Source: Streptomyces paradoxus
GTDB taxonomy: Bacteria > Actinomycetota > Actinomycetes > Streptomycetales > Streptomycetaceae
Direction of reading: 5' to 3'
Length of the DNA: 64,000 nucleotides
Assembly: GCF_014202475.1 (NCBI RefSeq)
Contig: NZ_JACHGV010000014.1
Span: forward strand, 62,001 to 126,000
A program made the translations under genes and the position numbers. Positions 1 through 8,771 of this stretch are shown here, in pieces. Under the pieces are notes generated by a model. That model made no database searches, was not told the origin of the DNA, and saw only the letters and a program-made list of their open reading frames with translations. Position 1 is the stretch's first letter; each line of letters starts with the position of its first letter.

Positions 1-1
1 C

Positions 2-1690
2 TCGCCCTGGACCCGCCGGGGTTTCCTCCTCAGCGCCGCGGCTTTGGCCGCGGTGCCCGGTCTGCCGGCGGATCCCGCGGCTGCCGCCGCGGAGTTGCCG
101 GACTTCCCGGCGGACGTCGCGCTGTACCGCTCGGCCTACCGCAACTGGGTCGGTGAGATCACCGCCGACGGACTGTGGGCCTGTGCGCCGGACGGGCCGG
201 ACCAAGTGGTCGCCGTCGTCAACTGGGCGTGGCGGCACGGGTGGCGGGTGCGCGCCCGGGGCGCCGCGCACGGCTGGTCGCCGCTGACGGTGACGGAGGG
301 AACGCCCTCCGGGGCCCCGGTCCTCCTGGTCGACACCACGGCCCACCTCACGGACCTCGCCCTGGAATCGCCGACCGCCGTGCGCGCCGGGACCGGCGTG
401 ACCATGGAGGACCTGCTCACCTTCCTGGAGGGGCACGGCCTCGGTGTCACCGCGGCACCCGCTCCCGGCGTCCTCACGCTGGGCGGAGTCCTGGCCGTCG
501 ACGGCCACGGCACGGCCGTCCCCGCGCGGGGCGAGCCGCGGCGGCCCGGGCACACCTACGGCTCGCTCAGCAACCTGATCCTGTCCCTCACGGCCGTGGT
601 GTGGGACGACAGGGCCGGTGCGTACGTGCTGCGCACGTTCCGGCGCGACGGCGCGGACGGCGCCGCGCTGCTCACGCATCTCGGGCGGTCCCTGGTCACC
701 GAGGTGGTGCTGCGCGTCGGCGCGAACACGAACCTGCGGTGCGTGAGCCTCACGGACATCCCGGCCGGAGAACTGTTCGCCGCGCCCGGCTCCGGCGGCG
801 GCCGGACGTTCGCGAGCTTCCTGGACGAGGCGGGGCGGGTCGAGGCGATCTGGTTCGCCTTCACCGAGCACCCCTGGCTGAAGGTGTGGAGCGTCTCCCC
901 CGCCCGGCCGCTGACCTCGCGGAAGGTGACACGGCCGTACAACTACCCGTTCTCCGACAACGTCCCCACGCCGGTGGCGGAGCTGGTCGGCCGGATGACG
1001 TCGGAGGCGGCCTGGTACCTCGCGCCGGTGCTCGGCGCCGCGCAGTACGAGGCCGCCGCCCTCGGGCTGGTGACGACGCTGTCCGCCGACCTCTGGGGAC
1101 CGTCCAAGAACACGATGCTGTATCTCAAGCCGACCACGCTGCAGGTGCACGCCAACGGCTACGCGGTCCTCACCGCGCGGGACCGGGTGCAGCGGGTCGT
1201 CTCCGAGTTCGCCGCGTTCTACCGGGAGCGGCTGACGGCGTACGCCGCCTGGGGCAGCTTCCCGGTCAACGGCTCGGTGGAGATCCGGGTGACCGGACTG
1301 GACGACCCGGCCGACACCGGCCTGGCCGGGGCCCGTCCGCCGCTGCTGTCGGCGCTCCGGCCGCCGGAGGACCACCCCGAGTGGGACACGGCCGTGTGGC
1401 TGGACGTCCTGACGCTCCCGGGCACGCCGGACGCGGAGGCGTTCCTGCGCGAGATCGAGCGGTTCCTGCTGCGCACGTTCGACGGCGGGTCCGCGCTCAC
1501 CCGGGTGGAGTGGTCCAAGGGGTGGGCGTACACGGACGACGACGTGTGGAGCGACCAGGAGGTGCTGGGCGGCGTCGTCCCGGCGGCGGTCGGCCGGGAC
1601 GCGTGGGCGGAGGCGAACGCCGCGCTGGACCGGCTCGATCCGCACCGCGTGTACGGCAACGCCTTCCTGGACCGGCTGTTCGGTCCCTAG
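2..1690 (+). CDS. Cholesterol oxidase, type II (VAO-fold, Tat-exported), 5'-partial
   Basis: Predicted secreted flavoenzyme that oxidises and isomerises 3-beta-hydroxysterols. The reading frame is open to the window edge, so the true start lies upstream; the TTG at 44 is only internal. Codons at 11-28 read T-R-R-G-F-L followed by an Ala/Leu-rich stretch, a twin-arginine export signal, as expected for a protein exported with its cofactor. The mature part has an N-terminal FAD-binding domain. The motif GGVLAVDGHGT contains a His (codon 506-508) at the place where type II cholesterol oxidases attach FAD covalently. A C-terminal cholesterol-oxidase substrate-binding domain follows, with FTEHPWLKVW and GPSKNTMLYL. 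Its stop codon shares a CTAG palindrome with the stop of the convergent TetR gene. Family assignment is by recalled motifs. The substrate could be another sterol or alcohol. Confidence 0.85.
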   Translation, partial: SPWTRRGFLLSAAALAAVPGLPADPAAAAAELPDFPADVALYRSAYRNWVGEITADGLWACAPDGPDQVVAVVNWAWRHGWRVRARGAAHGWSPLTVTEGTPSGAPVLLVDTTAHLTDLALESPTAVRAGTGVTMEDLLTFLEGHGLGVTAAPAPGVLTLGGVLAVDGHGTAVPARGEPRRPGHTYGSLSNLILSLTAVVWDDRAGAYVLRTFRRDGADGAALLTHLGRSLVTEVVLRVGANTNLRCVSLTDIPAGELFAAPGSGGGRTFASFLDEAGRVEAIWFAFTEHPWLKVWSVSPARPLTSRKVTRPYNYPFSDNVPTPVAELVGRMTSEAAWYLAPVLGAAQYEAAALGLVTTLSADLWGPSKNTMLYLKPTTLQVHANGYAVLTARDRVQRVVSEFAAFYRERLTAYAAWGSFPVNGSVEIRVTGLDDPADTGLAGARPPLLSALRPPEDHPEWDTAVWLDVLTLPGTPDAEAFLREIERFLLRTFDGGSALTRVEWSKGWAYTDDDVWSDQEVLGGVVPAAVGRDAWAEANAALDRLDPHRVYGNAFLDRLFGP

Positions 1691-2271
1691 GGGGTGAGGT
1701 ACGCCTGCACGGTGGGGGCGTACCGGTCCACCAGGGTGTCGACGGTGCTCGCCCTCAGCTCGCTGCCACGGGCGATGCCGTACATGACGCCGAGGCCGAG
1801 CAGGGTGGCGACGGCGAGTTCGGCGCGCAGGCCCGCGTCGGGGCCGGCGAGACGGGCGGTGAGGCGGTCGGTCACCTGGGTGCGGAAGTTGGCGCGCAGG
1901 GTGTCGCCCTGCTCGCCGTGCAGGGGCGCGAACACGATCCGCAGCAGCGGGTCGGCGCCCTGCTCGGACTGGCTGACCAGGACGTGCCGGACCATGTGCG
2001 GGCCGAGGCCGTCTAGGGGCGCCGCCAGCAGGGCTTCGGCGTCGGACTCGAAGGACATGACCCGGGCGAACAGCGTGTCCTTGTTGCCGAAGTACTTCAG
2101 GATCAGCGGCGGACTCACCCCGGCGCGGTCGGCGACGGCCTTGAGGGTGATGTCGCCGTGCGCGTGTCGGGCCAGCAGGTACCGGGCCGCCTTCAGGATG
2201 GCCGTCCTGGTCGACTCCGCGTCCCGGCGGGCGGGCGTGGGCGTGACGGGTGGAGTGCTCACGGCACTCAT
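1687..2271 (-). CDS. TetR/AcrR family transcriptional regulator
   Basis: A 194-aa one-component repressor. The N-terminal helix-turn-helix at residues 15-60 (STRTAILKAARYLLARHAHG, then AVADRAGVSPPLILKYFGNK) is typical of TetR, including the YFGNKDTLF motif that closes the DNA-binding domain. The C-terminal half is a helical ligand-binding domain resembling the TetR_C class. The ATG at 2271 follows a GGAGGGAG ribosome site and overlaps the stop of the upstream MFS gene as ATGA. The two genes are therefore translationally coupled, and this protein probably represses its own efflux operon. A longer frame to 3777 exists but crosses the MFS gene and is not real. Confidence 0.9.
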   Translation of the reverse strand: MSAVSTPPVTPTPARRDAESTRTAILKAARYLLARHAHGDITLKAVADRAGVSPPLILKYFGNKDTLFARVMSFESDAEALLAAPLDGLGPHMVRHVLVSQSEQGADPLLRIVFAPLHGEQGDTLRANFRTQVTDRLTARLAGPDAGLRAELAVATLLGLGVMYGIARGSELRASTVDTLVDRYAPTVQAYLTP

Positions 2272-3737
2272 GCTCCCTCCAACGCCCCGTCGCGCGCGCC
2301 CGGGGTGCGCACCCGGGCCTGATCCGGACCGTCGGTGACGTCCTGGCCGGTGTCGCCGGGGATGCACAGCGCCGCAGCGGCGGCCACGAGGGCGACCGCG
2401 CCGGCCATCGCGAACGCCAGCAGATAGCCGTGCAGGGTGGGCACCGGGGCACCGCCGACCGGGCTGGTGTGGTGCACCAGGACGGCGGCCACGGCGGCAC
2501 TGGAGCCGGCCTGGCCGATCGTGCGCAAAAGGACGTTGACGCCGTTGGCGGAGGCGGTCTGCTCGGCCGGCACGGCCCGCAGGATGAGGGTGGGCAGCGC
2601 CGAGTAGGCCAGGGTGGTGCCGATCGCGACGACCGTGGCCCCCGCGATGATCATCCACAGCTCGCGGCTGTCGGCGATGCGCACGGCGTACCCGGCCGCG
2701 ATGACCGCCGCCCCGAGGGCCAGGGTGACGCGCGGCCCGCGGGCGGCGGAGATCCGGGCGGAGACGGGCGACAGCAGCAGCATGACGATGCCGCTCGGCA
2801 GCAGGCACAGACCGGTGGCGACGATGGACAGCCCGAGCCCGTACCCGGTGGCCTCGGGCGCCTGCACCAGCTGGGCGGTGACGAGGGTGTTGGCGTAGAA
2901 CGCGAACCCGGCGAGCAGCGCGGCCACATGGGACAGACCCACCCGGGGCTGCCCCGCCAACCGCAGGTCCACCAGCGGCCGTTCGGCGCGCAGCTGCTGC
3001 CACGACCACAGCGCCAGCACGGCGACCGCGGCGGCGAACAGCCCGACGACCCGCCCGCTGCCCCAGCCCCACTGCCCGCCCTGCGACACCCCGAGCAGCA
3101 GGCAGACCAGCCCGGCGGCGAGCCCCAGCGTGCCCGGCACGTCGAAGCGGCCGGGCTCGCGCACCGGCGACTCGCGCACCGCCCACGCGACCAGGGTCAC
3201 GCCTGCGGCACCGAGGGCACTGGTCACCCGGAACATGGTGTGCCAGTCGAAGTACTGCACGATCACCGCGGCCAGCGGCAGGCCGAGTGCGGCGCCGATG
3301 CCGACGGTGGAGCTCATCAGCGCCACGGCCGATCCCCGGCGCTCCGGCGGCAGTTCGTCCCGCAGGATGCTGATGGACAGCGGTACGACCGCGGCGGCCG
3401 CTCCGGACAGGGTGCGGGCGGCGATGAGCACGGCGATGTCGGAGGTCAGCGCGCACAGGACCGAGCCGGCGGTCATCAGCCCGAGGGCCGCCATGAGCAC
3501 CCGCCGCTTGCCGTACATGTCGCCGGCCCGGCCGAGGACGGGTGTGAGGACGGCACCGGACAGCAGGGTGGCCGTCACCATCCAGGAGACCGTGCCCGCC
3601 GAGGCGCCGGTGAGCCGGGGCAGGTCGGGCAGCAGGGGTACGACGACGGTCTGCATGACGGCCATGAGGATGCCGCACGCGGGTGTCGCAGACCGGACCG
3701 CCGAATCGCGCCAGTTTCGCGGCGTGACGCGCACCAC
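2268..3737 (-). CDS. MFS drug transporter, DHA2 (14-TM) type
   Basis: Inner-membrane proton-driven efflux pump of 489 aa with about 14 hydrophobic helices, the length usual for the DHA2 drug:H+ antiporter group. The loop 2-3 signature reads GRAGDMYGKRRV (motif A). The motif-C region after it is rich in Gly and Ala (STVGIGAALGLPL). It begins with GTG at 3737, though a later start is possible because the first TM segment only begins near residue 20. Its last codons overlap the TetR start by 4 nt, so pump and repressor form one operon. The export substrate cannot be read from sequence. Confidence 0.88.
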   Translation of the reverse strand: MVRVTPRNWRDSAVRSATPACGILMAVMQTVVVPLLPDLPRLTGASAGTVSWMVTATLLSGAVLTPVLGRAGDMYGKRRVLMAALGLMTAGSVLCALTSDIAVLIAARTLSGAAAAVVPLSISILRDELPPERRGSAVALMSSTVGIGAALGLPLAAVIVQYFDWHTMFRVTSALGAAGVTLVAWAVRESPVREPGRFDVPGTLGLAAGLVCLLLGVSQGGQWGWGSGRVVGLFAAAVAVLALWSWQQLRAERPLVDLRLAGQPRVGLSHVAALLAGFAFYANTLVTAQLVQAPEATGYGLGLSIVATGLCLLPSGIVMLLLSPVSARISAARGPRVTLALGAAVIAAGYAVRIADSRELWMIIAGATVVAIGTTLAYSALPTLILRAVPAEQTASANGVNVLLRTIGQAGSSAAVAAVLVHHTSPVGGAPVPTLHGYLLAFAMAGAVALVAAAAALCIPGDTGQDVTDGPDQARVRTPGARDGALEGA

Positions 3738-3828
3738 GGACAGCGGGCCGCACCGGCAGAAACATCCGCCACAGCACCCCTCACGGGCGGAACTTCCCCT
3801 TCCGCGCCCCCGCGCCAGCCTGTCGAGG

Positions 3829-3849
3829 CAAGATCATCTTGGTTCAACC
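3829..3849. promoter_or_regulatory. Adjacent inverted repeats, candidate TetR operator in the MFS/melC divergent region
   Basis: Two abutting palindromes, CAAGATCATCTTG (3829-3841) and GGTTCAACC (3841-3849), lie in the 232-bp region between the divergent MFS-TetR operon and melC1. This is the usual place for a TetR-family operator. Assignment is by position and symmetry only. Confidence 0.35.
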
Positions 3850-3969
3850 TTGCACGACATAAGGGGAATTGCCCGGATCGCAGCCAACCGGCTCGCGTGG
3901 ATTTCTCCCGGTAGCGGGCGGGCCGGTAGGCATGCGGGGACATCAGCCGAACCCACCCTGGAGGTCCGC

Positions 3970-4335
3970 ATGCCGGAACTCAGCCGTCGCAGCGCGCTCA
4001 CCGCCGCGGCCGTCCTCGCCACGAGCGCGGGGACGTTGTCCGCCGTCACCCCGGCCTCGGCCGCCGGGCACCACGGGTCCCCCGGGACCTTCGACGAGGT
4101 CTACAAGGGCCGCCGGATACAGGGCCGGCCGGCCACCGGGTCCGGTCACCACCACCACGGCGGGGGATACGCGGTGTTCATCGACGGGGTGGAGCTGCAC
4201 GTGATGCGCAACGCCGACGGCAGCTGGATCAGCGTCGTCAGCCATTACGACCCGGTGGCCACCCCGCGGGCCGCCGCCCGCGCCGCGGTGGACGAGCTGC
4301 AGGGCGCACCCCTGCTGCCCTTCCCCGCCAACTGA
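3970..4335 (+). CDS. melC1: Tyrosinase cofactor / copper chaperone MelC1
   Basis: A 121-aa partner protein that delivers copper to apo-tyrosinase and carries it through the Tat pathway. The start ATG follows GGAGGTCCGC. The N-terminus has SRRSALTAAAVLATSAGT, a twin-arginine signal peptide ending near an A-S-A-A cleavage region. The mature part is His-rich (GHHGSPG, then SGHHHHGGG), fitting copper binding. The C-terminal domain (YAVFIDGVELHVMRNADGSW) is characteristic of the MelC1 family, where a Tyr of the caddie protein occupies the tyrosinase active site. It lies 32 bp upstream of melC2, in the standard streptomycete melC order. Confidence 0.95.
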   Translation: MPELSRRSALTAAAVLATSAGTLSAVTPASAAGHHGSPGTFDEVYKGRRIQGRPATGSGHHHHGGGYAVFIDGVELHVMRNADGSWISVVSHYDPVATPRAAARAAVDELQGAPLLPFPAN

Positions 4336-4367
4336 CCCGCCCCGCAAGGCATCTGGAGCAACCGCAC

Positions 4368-5189
4368 ATGGCTGTCCGCAAGAACCAGTCCACCCTGACC
4401 GCCGACGAGAAGCGGCGTTTCGTCGCCGCGCTGCTGGAGCTGAAGCGCAGCGGCCGCTACGACGAGTTCGTCACGACGCACAACGCGTTCATCGTCTCCG
4501 ACACCGACAACGGCGAGCGGACCGGGCACCGCTCACCGTCCTTCCTGCCCTGGCACCGAAGATTCCTCCTGGAGTTCGAGCGGGCGCTGCAGTCGGTGGA
4601 CGCCTCGGTGTCGCTGCCCTACTGGGACTGGACCGTCGACCGTACGCCGCGCGCCTCGCTGTGGGCGCCCGACTTCCTCGGCGGCACCGGACGGGAGCGG
4701 GACGGCCGGGTGACGGACGGGCCGTTCTCCTCGTCCGGCGGGAACTGGCCGGTCAACGTGCGGGTCGACGGCCGTACGTTCCTGCGGCGCTCCCTCGGCG
4801 CCGGTACGCGCGAGCTGCCGACGCGGGCCGAGGTCGAGTCGGTGCTGGCGATGTCCACGTACGACATGGCGCCCTGGAACAGCGGCTCGGACGGCTTCCG
4901 CAACCACCTCGAAGGGTGGCGGGGCGTGAACCTGCACAACCGCGTCCACGTCTGGGTCGGCGGTCAGATGGCCACCGGGGTCTCCCCCAACGACCCGGTG
5001 TTCTGGCTGCACCACGCGTACATAGACAAGCTGTGGGCCGAGTGGCAGCGCCGGCACCCCGGCTCCGGCTACCTGCCGGTCGCCGGCACGCCGAACGTGA
5101 TCGACCTCAACGAGACGATGCGGCCGTGGCACGACATGAGCCCGGCGGATCTGCTGGACCACACGCCGCACTACACGTTCGACGTCTGA
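4368..5189 (+). CDS. melC2: Tyrosinase (monophenol monooxygenase) MelC2
   Basis: Type-3 copper enzyme of 273 aa that hydroxylates monophenols and oxidises o-diphenols, giving melanin. All six copper ligands are present at the classical Streptomyces positions: H38, H54 and H63 for CuA (TTHNAF, GHRSPSF, PWHRRF) and H190, H194 and H216 for CuB (LHNRVH, FWLHHAYIDKLW). It has no signal peptide and would be exported by piggy-backing on MelC1. The stop codon abuts the stop of the convergent RNase H gene. Copper- and BldA/AdpA-dependent control is known for melC operons elsewhere; no clear site was identified here. Confidence 0.97.
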   Translation: MAVRKNQSTLTADEKRRFVAALLELKRSGRYDEFVTTHNAFIVSDTDNGERTGHRSPSFLPWHRRFLLEFERALQSVDASVSLPYWDWTVDRTPRASLWAPDFLGGTGRERDGRVTDGPFSSSGGNWPVNVRVDGRTFLRRSLGAGTRELPTRAEVESVLAMSTYDMAPWNSGSDGFRNHLEGWRGVNLHNRVHVWVGGQMATGVSPNDPVFWLHHAYIDKLWAEWQRRHPGSGYLPVAGTPNVIDLNETMRPWHDMSPADLLDHTPHYTFDV

Positions 5190-5888
5190 TCAGACGCTCG
5201 AGCCCGCGCGGCACTCCGGGTGGCCCCAGCCGCTGTCGTTCTTGGCGATGGGCTCGCCGGCCGCGTACGAACGGCCGCACTGGCAGCGGCCGGGGAACTT
5301 CGCCTTGATGGTGCGCGCGGAGCCCTTGCTCCCTGCGGCCTTGGTGGTGCGCGGGCGGGAGCGCGGGGCCTTGGCCGGGGTGTCCGGGGCGGGCGGCGGC
5401 TCGGGAGAGCCGAGGCCGCTGCCCGCGGGCTCCTGGACGGTGGCGGCCTGGCTGGCGGCGCGGTCGGCGAAGTCGTTGAGCCGGTCGCCGTCGACCTGGT
5501 GGGCGGGGACGTAGCGGAACTCGACCGACCGGCCGTCCAGGAGTTCGTCGATGCGCACGACGAGGTCCTGGTTGGCGACCGGCTTGCCGGCGGAGGTCTT
5601 CCAGCCGTTGCGCTTCCAGCCGGGCAGCCAGGTGGTGGCGGCCTTCATCGCGTACTGCGAGTCCATCCGGATCTCGAGCGGCACGTCCGGGTCGGTCGCC
5701 GCCAGGAGGCGCTCCAGCGCGGTCAGTTCGGCGACGTTGTTGGTGGCCTTGCCGAGCGGCCCCGCCTCCCACCGCTCCGGTGTCCCGGAAGCGTCGGCGA
5801 CGACCCAGGCCCAGCCCGCGGGCCCGGGGTTTCCCTTCGAAGCCCCGTCACACGCGGCCACAACACGTTCACGCATGCGCTCGATCAT
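5190..5888 (-). CDS. rnhA: Ribonuclease HI with C-terminal zinc-finger-like extension
   Basis: Predicted to degrade the RNA strand of RNA-DNA hybrids. Residues 8-150 form an RNase HI domain with the D-E-D-D catalytic set: D14 in CDGASKGNPG, Glu in NNVAELTAL, Asp in RMDSQYA and Asp in LNDFADRAA. The tryptophan-rich segment LPGWKRNGWKTSAGKPV is the handle region. After a Pro/Ala linker (residues 152-190) comes a C-terminal module GRCQCGRSYAAGEPI plus GWGHPEC, which looks like a small Cys/His zinc-binding domain. The start is 5888 or the nearby ATG at 5876. The tail makes it about 80 aa longer than E. coli RnhA. Confidence 0.88.
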   Translation of the reverse strand: MIERMRERVVAACDGASKGNPGPAGWAWVVADASGTPERWEAGPLGKATNNVAELTALERLLAATDPDVPLEIRMDSQYAMKAATTWLPGWKRNGWKTSAGKPVANQDLVVRIDELLDGRSVEFRYVPAHQVDGDRLNDFADRAASQAATVQEPAGSGLGSPEPPPAPDTPAKAPRSRPRTTKAAGSKGSARTIKAKFPGRCQCGRSYAAGEPIAKNDSGWGHPECRAGSSV

Positions 5889-5929
5889 GCCATGACCGCG
5901 GTGGCCGTCCGGCCGGGAGGTCCGGGCGC

Positions 5930-6727
5930 CTACGCCACATCGGTCAGCTTCGGCATCTCTCCCTCGGTCTTCGTGATGTCGATCACCGAGAAGTTCGCGC
6001 CCTGCGGATCGCTGATCGCCGCGAAGCGGCCGAACGGGGTGGTCATGGGGCCGAACCGCAGCACGCCCCCGAGCTTGGTCGCCTTCGCCACGGCCTCGTC
6101 GCAGTCCTCCACGGTGAAGTACACGTTGATGTACGGCTGCATCTCGGGCGGGAAGTCGTCGCCCATCTTCATCCGGCCCAGCACGGTGCGTTCGCCGAGG
6201 TCGTAGATCCGGAAGTCCATCTCGCCGTCCTCCATGTCCCGCTGCCGGTAGGAGAAGACGGCGGGGAAGAACGCGTCGGACTTCGCGGGCTCACGGGTGA
6301 AGACCTCCGCCCAGGTGTAGGCACCGGGTTCGGCCATCGCCTGGAAGCCCTCGTGGGTGCCCGCCTGCCAGACGCCGAAGACGACGCCGCCGGGGTCGCG
6401 GGCCAGGCACATGGTGCCGAAATCGGCGACCTGCATGGGCTCCATCAGCACCTCGCCGCCGTTGTCACGGATCCGGGCGGCGGTGGCGGCGGCGTCGTCC
6501 GCGGCGAAGTACAGGCACCACTGCGACAGGCCCTCCTGGCCGGGCATGGGCGGGACGACGGCGGCGACCGCCTTGCCGTTCGCGTAGGCCTCCGTGTAGT
6601 TGCCGAACTCCGCCGACGCCTCGGCGAAGGTCCAGCCGAGGACGTCCCCGTAGAAGCTCTTGGCCCCTTCGAGGTCGCCGAACATCGCGTCGGCCCAGCA
6701 GGGGGTTCCTTCAGGTTGCACGGCCAT
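5930..6727 (-). CDS. VOC (glyoxalase/bleomycin-resistance fold) protein, two tandem domains
   Basis: A 265-aa protein made of two vicinal-oxygen-chelate modules. The first opens at PCWADAMFGDLEGAKSFYGD and the second at YTWAEVFTREPAKSDAF, each with the beta-alpha-beta-beta-beta pattern. Such two-domain proteins resemble the mycobacterial CFP32/Rv0577 group, which has been linked to methylglyoxal handling or is unassigned. ATG at 6727 is chosen; a GTG two codons upstream (6733) has a somewhat better placed GGAG. No partner gene is evident. Confidence 0.8.
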   Translation of the reverse strand: MAVQPEGTPCWADAMFGDLEGAKSFYGDVLGWTFAEASAEFGNYTEAYANGKAVAAVVPPMPGQEGLSQWCLYFAADDAAATAARIRDNGGEVLMEPMQVADFGTMCLARDPGGVVFGVWQAGTHEGFQAMAEPGAYTWAEVFTREPAKSDAFFPAVFSYRQRDMEDGEMDFRIYDLGERTVLGRMKMGDDFPPEMQPYINVYFTVEDCDEAVAKATKLGGVLRFGPMTTPFGRFAAISDPQGANFSVIDITKTEGEMPKLTDVA

Positions 6728-6926
6728 GACCACGACCCTCTCCGATGGGTGGAATCATCCGCTTCCTCACGCTAGTCACCGGGCGGCCGGCCCGCGCGTC
6801 GAGCGGGCCGGCCGCCGCAGGTCGCGCCCGCCGGTCCGGGCGATCGCGTCCGGCGGACGTCTTCCCCCCGGGGCCCGGCTGTGCTTGCCTGAGTGCCGTT
6901 TCGCTGGCAGGGGCGGGAGTTGCCGT

Positions 6927-7826
6927 ATGCGCAAGCCGTGGATCGTGGGGGCAATACTGGCCGGGGTGCTCCTCGGCGGGTGCGGGGATCCCGCGTCCGG
7001 ACCCGAGGTGCCGGCACCGGCCGCGCCGCGCGCGTCGGCCACCACCCATCAGCGGGCCCCCGCCTCCCCCGGCCCGGAGCCGGAGAAGGCCCCGACGGTG
7101 CTGTACCTCGGCGACTCGCTGGCGATGGAGGGCCAGAAGGTCCTGGGCCAGGAGTTACGCCGGGACCTGAAGGCGCGGTACACCGGCGCCCCGTACTCCG
7201 GCACCACCCTGTGCGACTACCTGGAGGGCACGGCCGAGCGGTCCCTGGTGCCGGCCGCCGACAAGGCCGCCGCACTGGTGCGCAGGCTGCGGCCCGACTT
7301 CGTGGTCCTGCAGTTCTGGGGGAACTCCTGGGGCTACACGCCGTGCATGGACGGCATCACCTACGACAAGTCGCCGGCCCGCTACTTCCGCCGCTACGAC
7401 GCCGACGCGCGACGGCTCACGGAGCAGATCACCGCGGCCGGGGGCGGCAGCCGACCGCGGATCGTCTGGGTGTCCCAGGGCCCGGACCCGATCACCCCCG
7501 ACCGGGTCCGGCGCGTCAACGCGCTCTACGAGAAGCGGGCCGCCGCCTCGGGCGACCTCGTGGCGGACGCCGGGAAGGCGGTGAGCCCGGCCACGGGCCG
7601 CTACACCTGGACGCAGTACCTGCCGTGCACGGCCCACGAACGTGCCCGCCCGGGCCTGTGCACACAGCCCGGCCGCGACCGCACGGCCCTGCACCGCGAC
7701 GACGACTATCTGCACTTCTGCCTGGCCCCGACCACCACCCGGCCGAAGCCCTGCCCCGTCCGCTCCCCCGGCATCCTGCGCATCGCCCGGGAGGTCACCA
7801 AAACCGTTCGACAGGCGGCGCGTTGA
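6927..7826 (+). CDS. SGNH/GDSL-type hydrolase lipoprotein
   Basis: Membrane-anchored extracytoplasmic esterase/acyl hydrolase candidate of 299 aa. The N-terminus has a lipoprotein signal with lipobox VLLGGC, so Cys is residue 17 or close to it. SGNH block I is YLGDSLAMEG (nucleophile Ser), the Asn block is VLQFWGNSW, and the C-terminal catalytic pair is in DDDYLHF. The start at 6927 is set by GGGAG nine bases upstream and by the signal peptide. Leu-77 is encoded by TTA at 7155-7157, the rare codon read by the bldA tRNA, so translation may be developmentally gated. The substrate is unknown. Confidence 0.82.
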   Translation: MRKPWIVGAILAGVLLGGCGDPASGPEVPAPAAPRASATTHQRAPASPGPEPEKAPTVLYLGDSLAMEGQKVLGQELRRDLKARYTGAPYSGTTLCDYLEGTAERSLVPAADKAAALVRRLRPDFVVLQFWGNSWGYTPCMDGITYDKSPARYFRRYDADARRLTEQITAAGGGSRPRIVWVSQGPDPITPDRVRRVNALYEKRAAASGDLVADAGKAVSPATGRYTWTQYLPCTAHERARPGLCTQPGRDRTALHRDDDYLHFCLAPTTTRPKPCPVRSPGILRIAREVTKTVRQAAR

Positions 7827-7858
7827 CCGCTCGAATGGGCACCATGTGTGCGGTGCGG

Positions 7859-8734
7859 ATGCATGAGGACGAGCTGGACATCGACGTCTCCCTCGTCGGC
7901 CGGCTGATCGCGGGGCAGTTCCCGCAGTGGGCCGGGCTGCCCCTGCGGCGGCTGGAGTCCTCCGGGACGGAGAACGCCATGTTCCGCCTCGGCGCGGACA
8001 AGGTCGTACGGCTCCCCCGGCATCCCCGCGCCGTGGAGGCCATCGCGCACGAGCTGCGCTGGCTGCCCCGGCTGGGCCCGGGGCTGCCCGCCGCCTCGCC
8101 CGAGCCGCTCGGCCGGGGCGAACCCGGTGACGGGTTCCCGTGGCCCTGGTCGGTCTACGGCTGGCTCGACGGCCGCAACCCGGTGCCCGGCAGGATCGAG
8201 GAGCCCGCCCTGCTCGCCATGGACCTGGCGGCGTACGTCACGGCCCTGCGCCGCATCGACGCGTGCGAGGGACCCCGGGGGTACCGGGGCGTGCCGCTGG
8301 CGACCCGCGACCCCTACGTGCGTGAGGCGCTCGGGCTGCTCGCGGGGCGGGTCGACACCGGCGCGGTGGCCAGGGTGTGGGAGGAGACCCTGCGGGCTCC
8401 GGAGCACACCGGGCCGCCACTGTGGGCCCACGGCGACCTGATGGCCGGGAACCTCCTGGTCACGGGCGGGCGGCTGAGCGCGGTCATCGACTTCGGCACG
8501 GTCGGGGTCGGGGACCCGGCCGTCGATCTCATCGGCGCCTGGTGCCTGCTGCCGGCCGCGGCCCGCGGCGTCTTCCGCGAGGCCGTGGGTGCAGGCGAGG
8601 CCGAGTGGGCACGGGGGCGGGGCTGGGCCCTGTCGATCGCGGTCATCGCGCTGCCGTACTACTGGGAGACGAACCCGCCGGTCGCGGAGAACTCCCGGTA
8701 CGTCATCGAGGAGATCCTGGCCGAGGCGGCGTAG
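7859..8734 (+). CDS. Aminoglycoside phosphotransferase-family kinase
   Basis: A 291-aa cytosolic kinase of the APH/choline-kinase superfamily. The Brenner motif is WAHGDLMAGNLL (catalytic Asp) and the metal-binding Asp lies in AVIDFGTVGVGDPAVDL. The ATP-binding lobe reads ENAMFRLGADKVVRLP. Alternative in-frame ATGs at 7835 and 7844 exist without clear ribosome sites. 7859 is preferred because the conserved family start MHEDELDID falls there. The true substrate may be a small hydroxyl compound. The name does not imply antibiotic resistance. Confidence 0.8.
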   Translation: MHEDELDIDVSLVGRLIAGQFPQWAGLPLRRLESSGTENAMFRLGADKVVRLPRHPRAVEAIAHELRWLPRLGPGLPAASPEPLGRGEPGDGFPWPWSVYGWLDGRNPVPGRIEEPALLAMDLAAYVTALRRIDACEGPRGYRGVPLATRDPYVREALGLLAGRVDTGAVARVWEETLRAPEHTGPPLWAHGDLMAGNLLVTGGRLSAVIDFGTVGVGDPAVDLIGAWCLLPAAARGVFREAVGAGEAEWARGRGWALSIAVIALPYYWETNPPVAENSRYVIEEILAEAA

Positions 8735-8755
8735 GGGCGGAGACGGCTCCGCCCC
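8734..8755. terminator. Hairpin terminator between convergent genes
   Basis: GGGGCGGAG (8734-8742) pairs perfectly with CTCCGCCCC (8747-8755) around a 4-nt loop, directly at the stop codon of the kinase gene and facing the convergent VOC gene. It has no U-tract, which is common for actinobacterial terminators. Confidence 0.6.
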
Positions 8756-8771
8756 TGCGTGCGGGGGCGCG

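Noticed and set aside
1687..3777. 696-aa minus-strand frame covering TetR and the MFS region
   Set aside because: Only its last 194 codons (TetR) resemble a protein family. The rest is Arg-rich antisense-type translation, and the real MFS gene lies in another frame.
2250..3914. Long plus-strand frame opposite the MFS gene
   Set aside because: Gln/Gly/Arg-rich low-complexity product with no domain; shadow of GC-rich coding DNA.
7835..8734. Aminoglycoside resistance as the role of the APH-type kinase
   Set aside because: The fold is shared by many metabolite kinases, and no resistance-specific features or context are visible.
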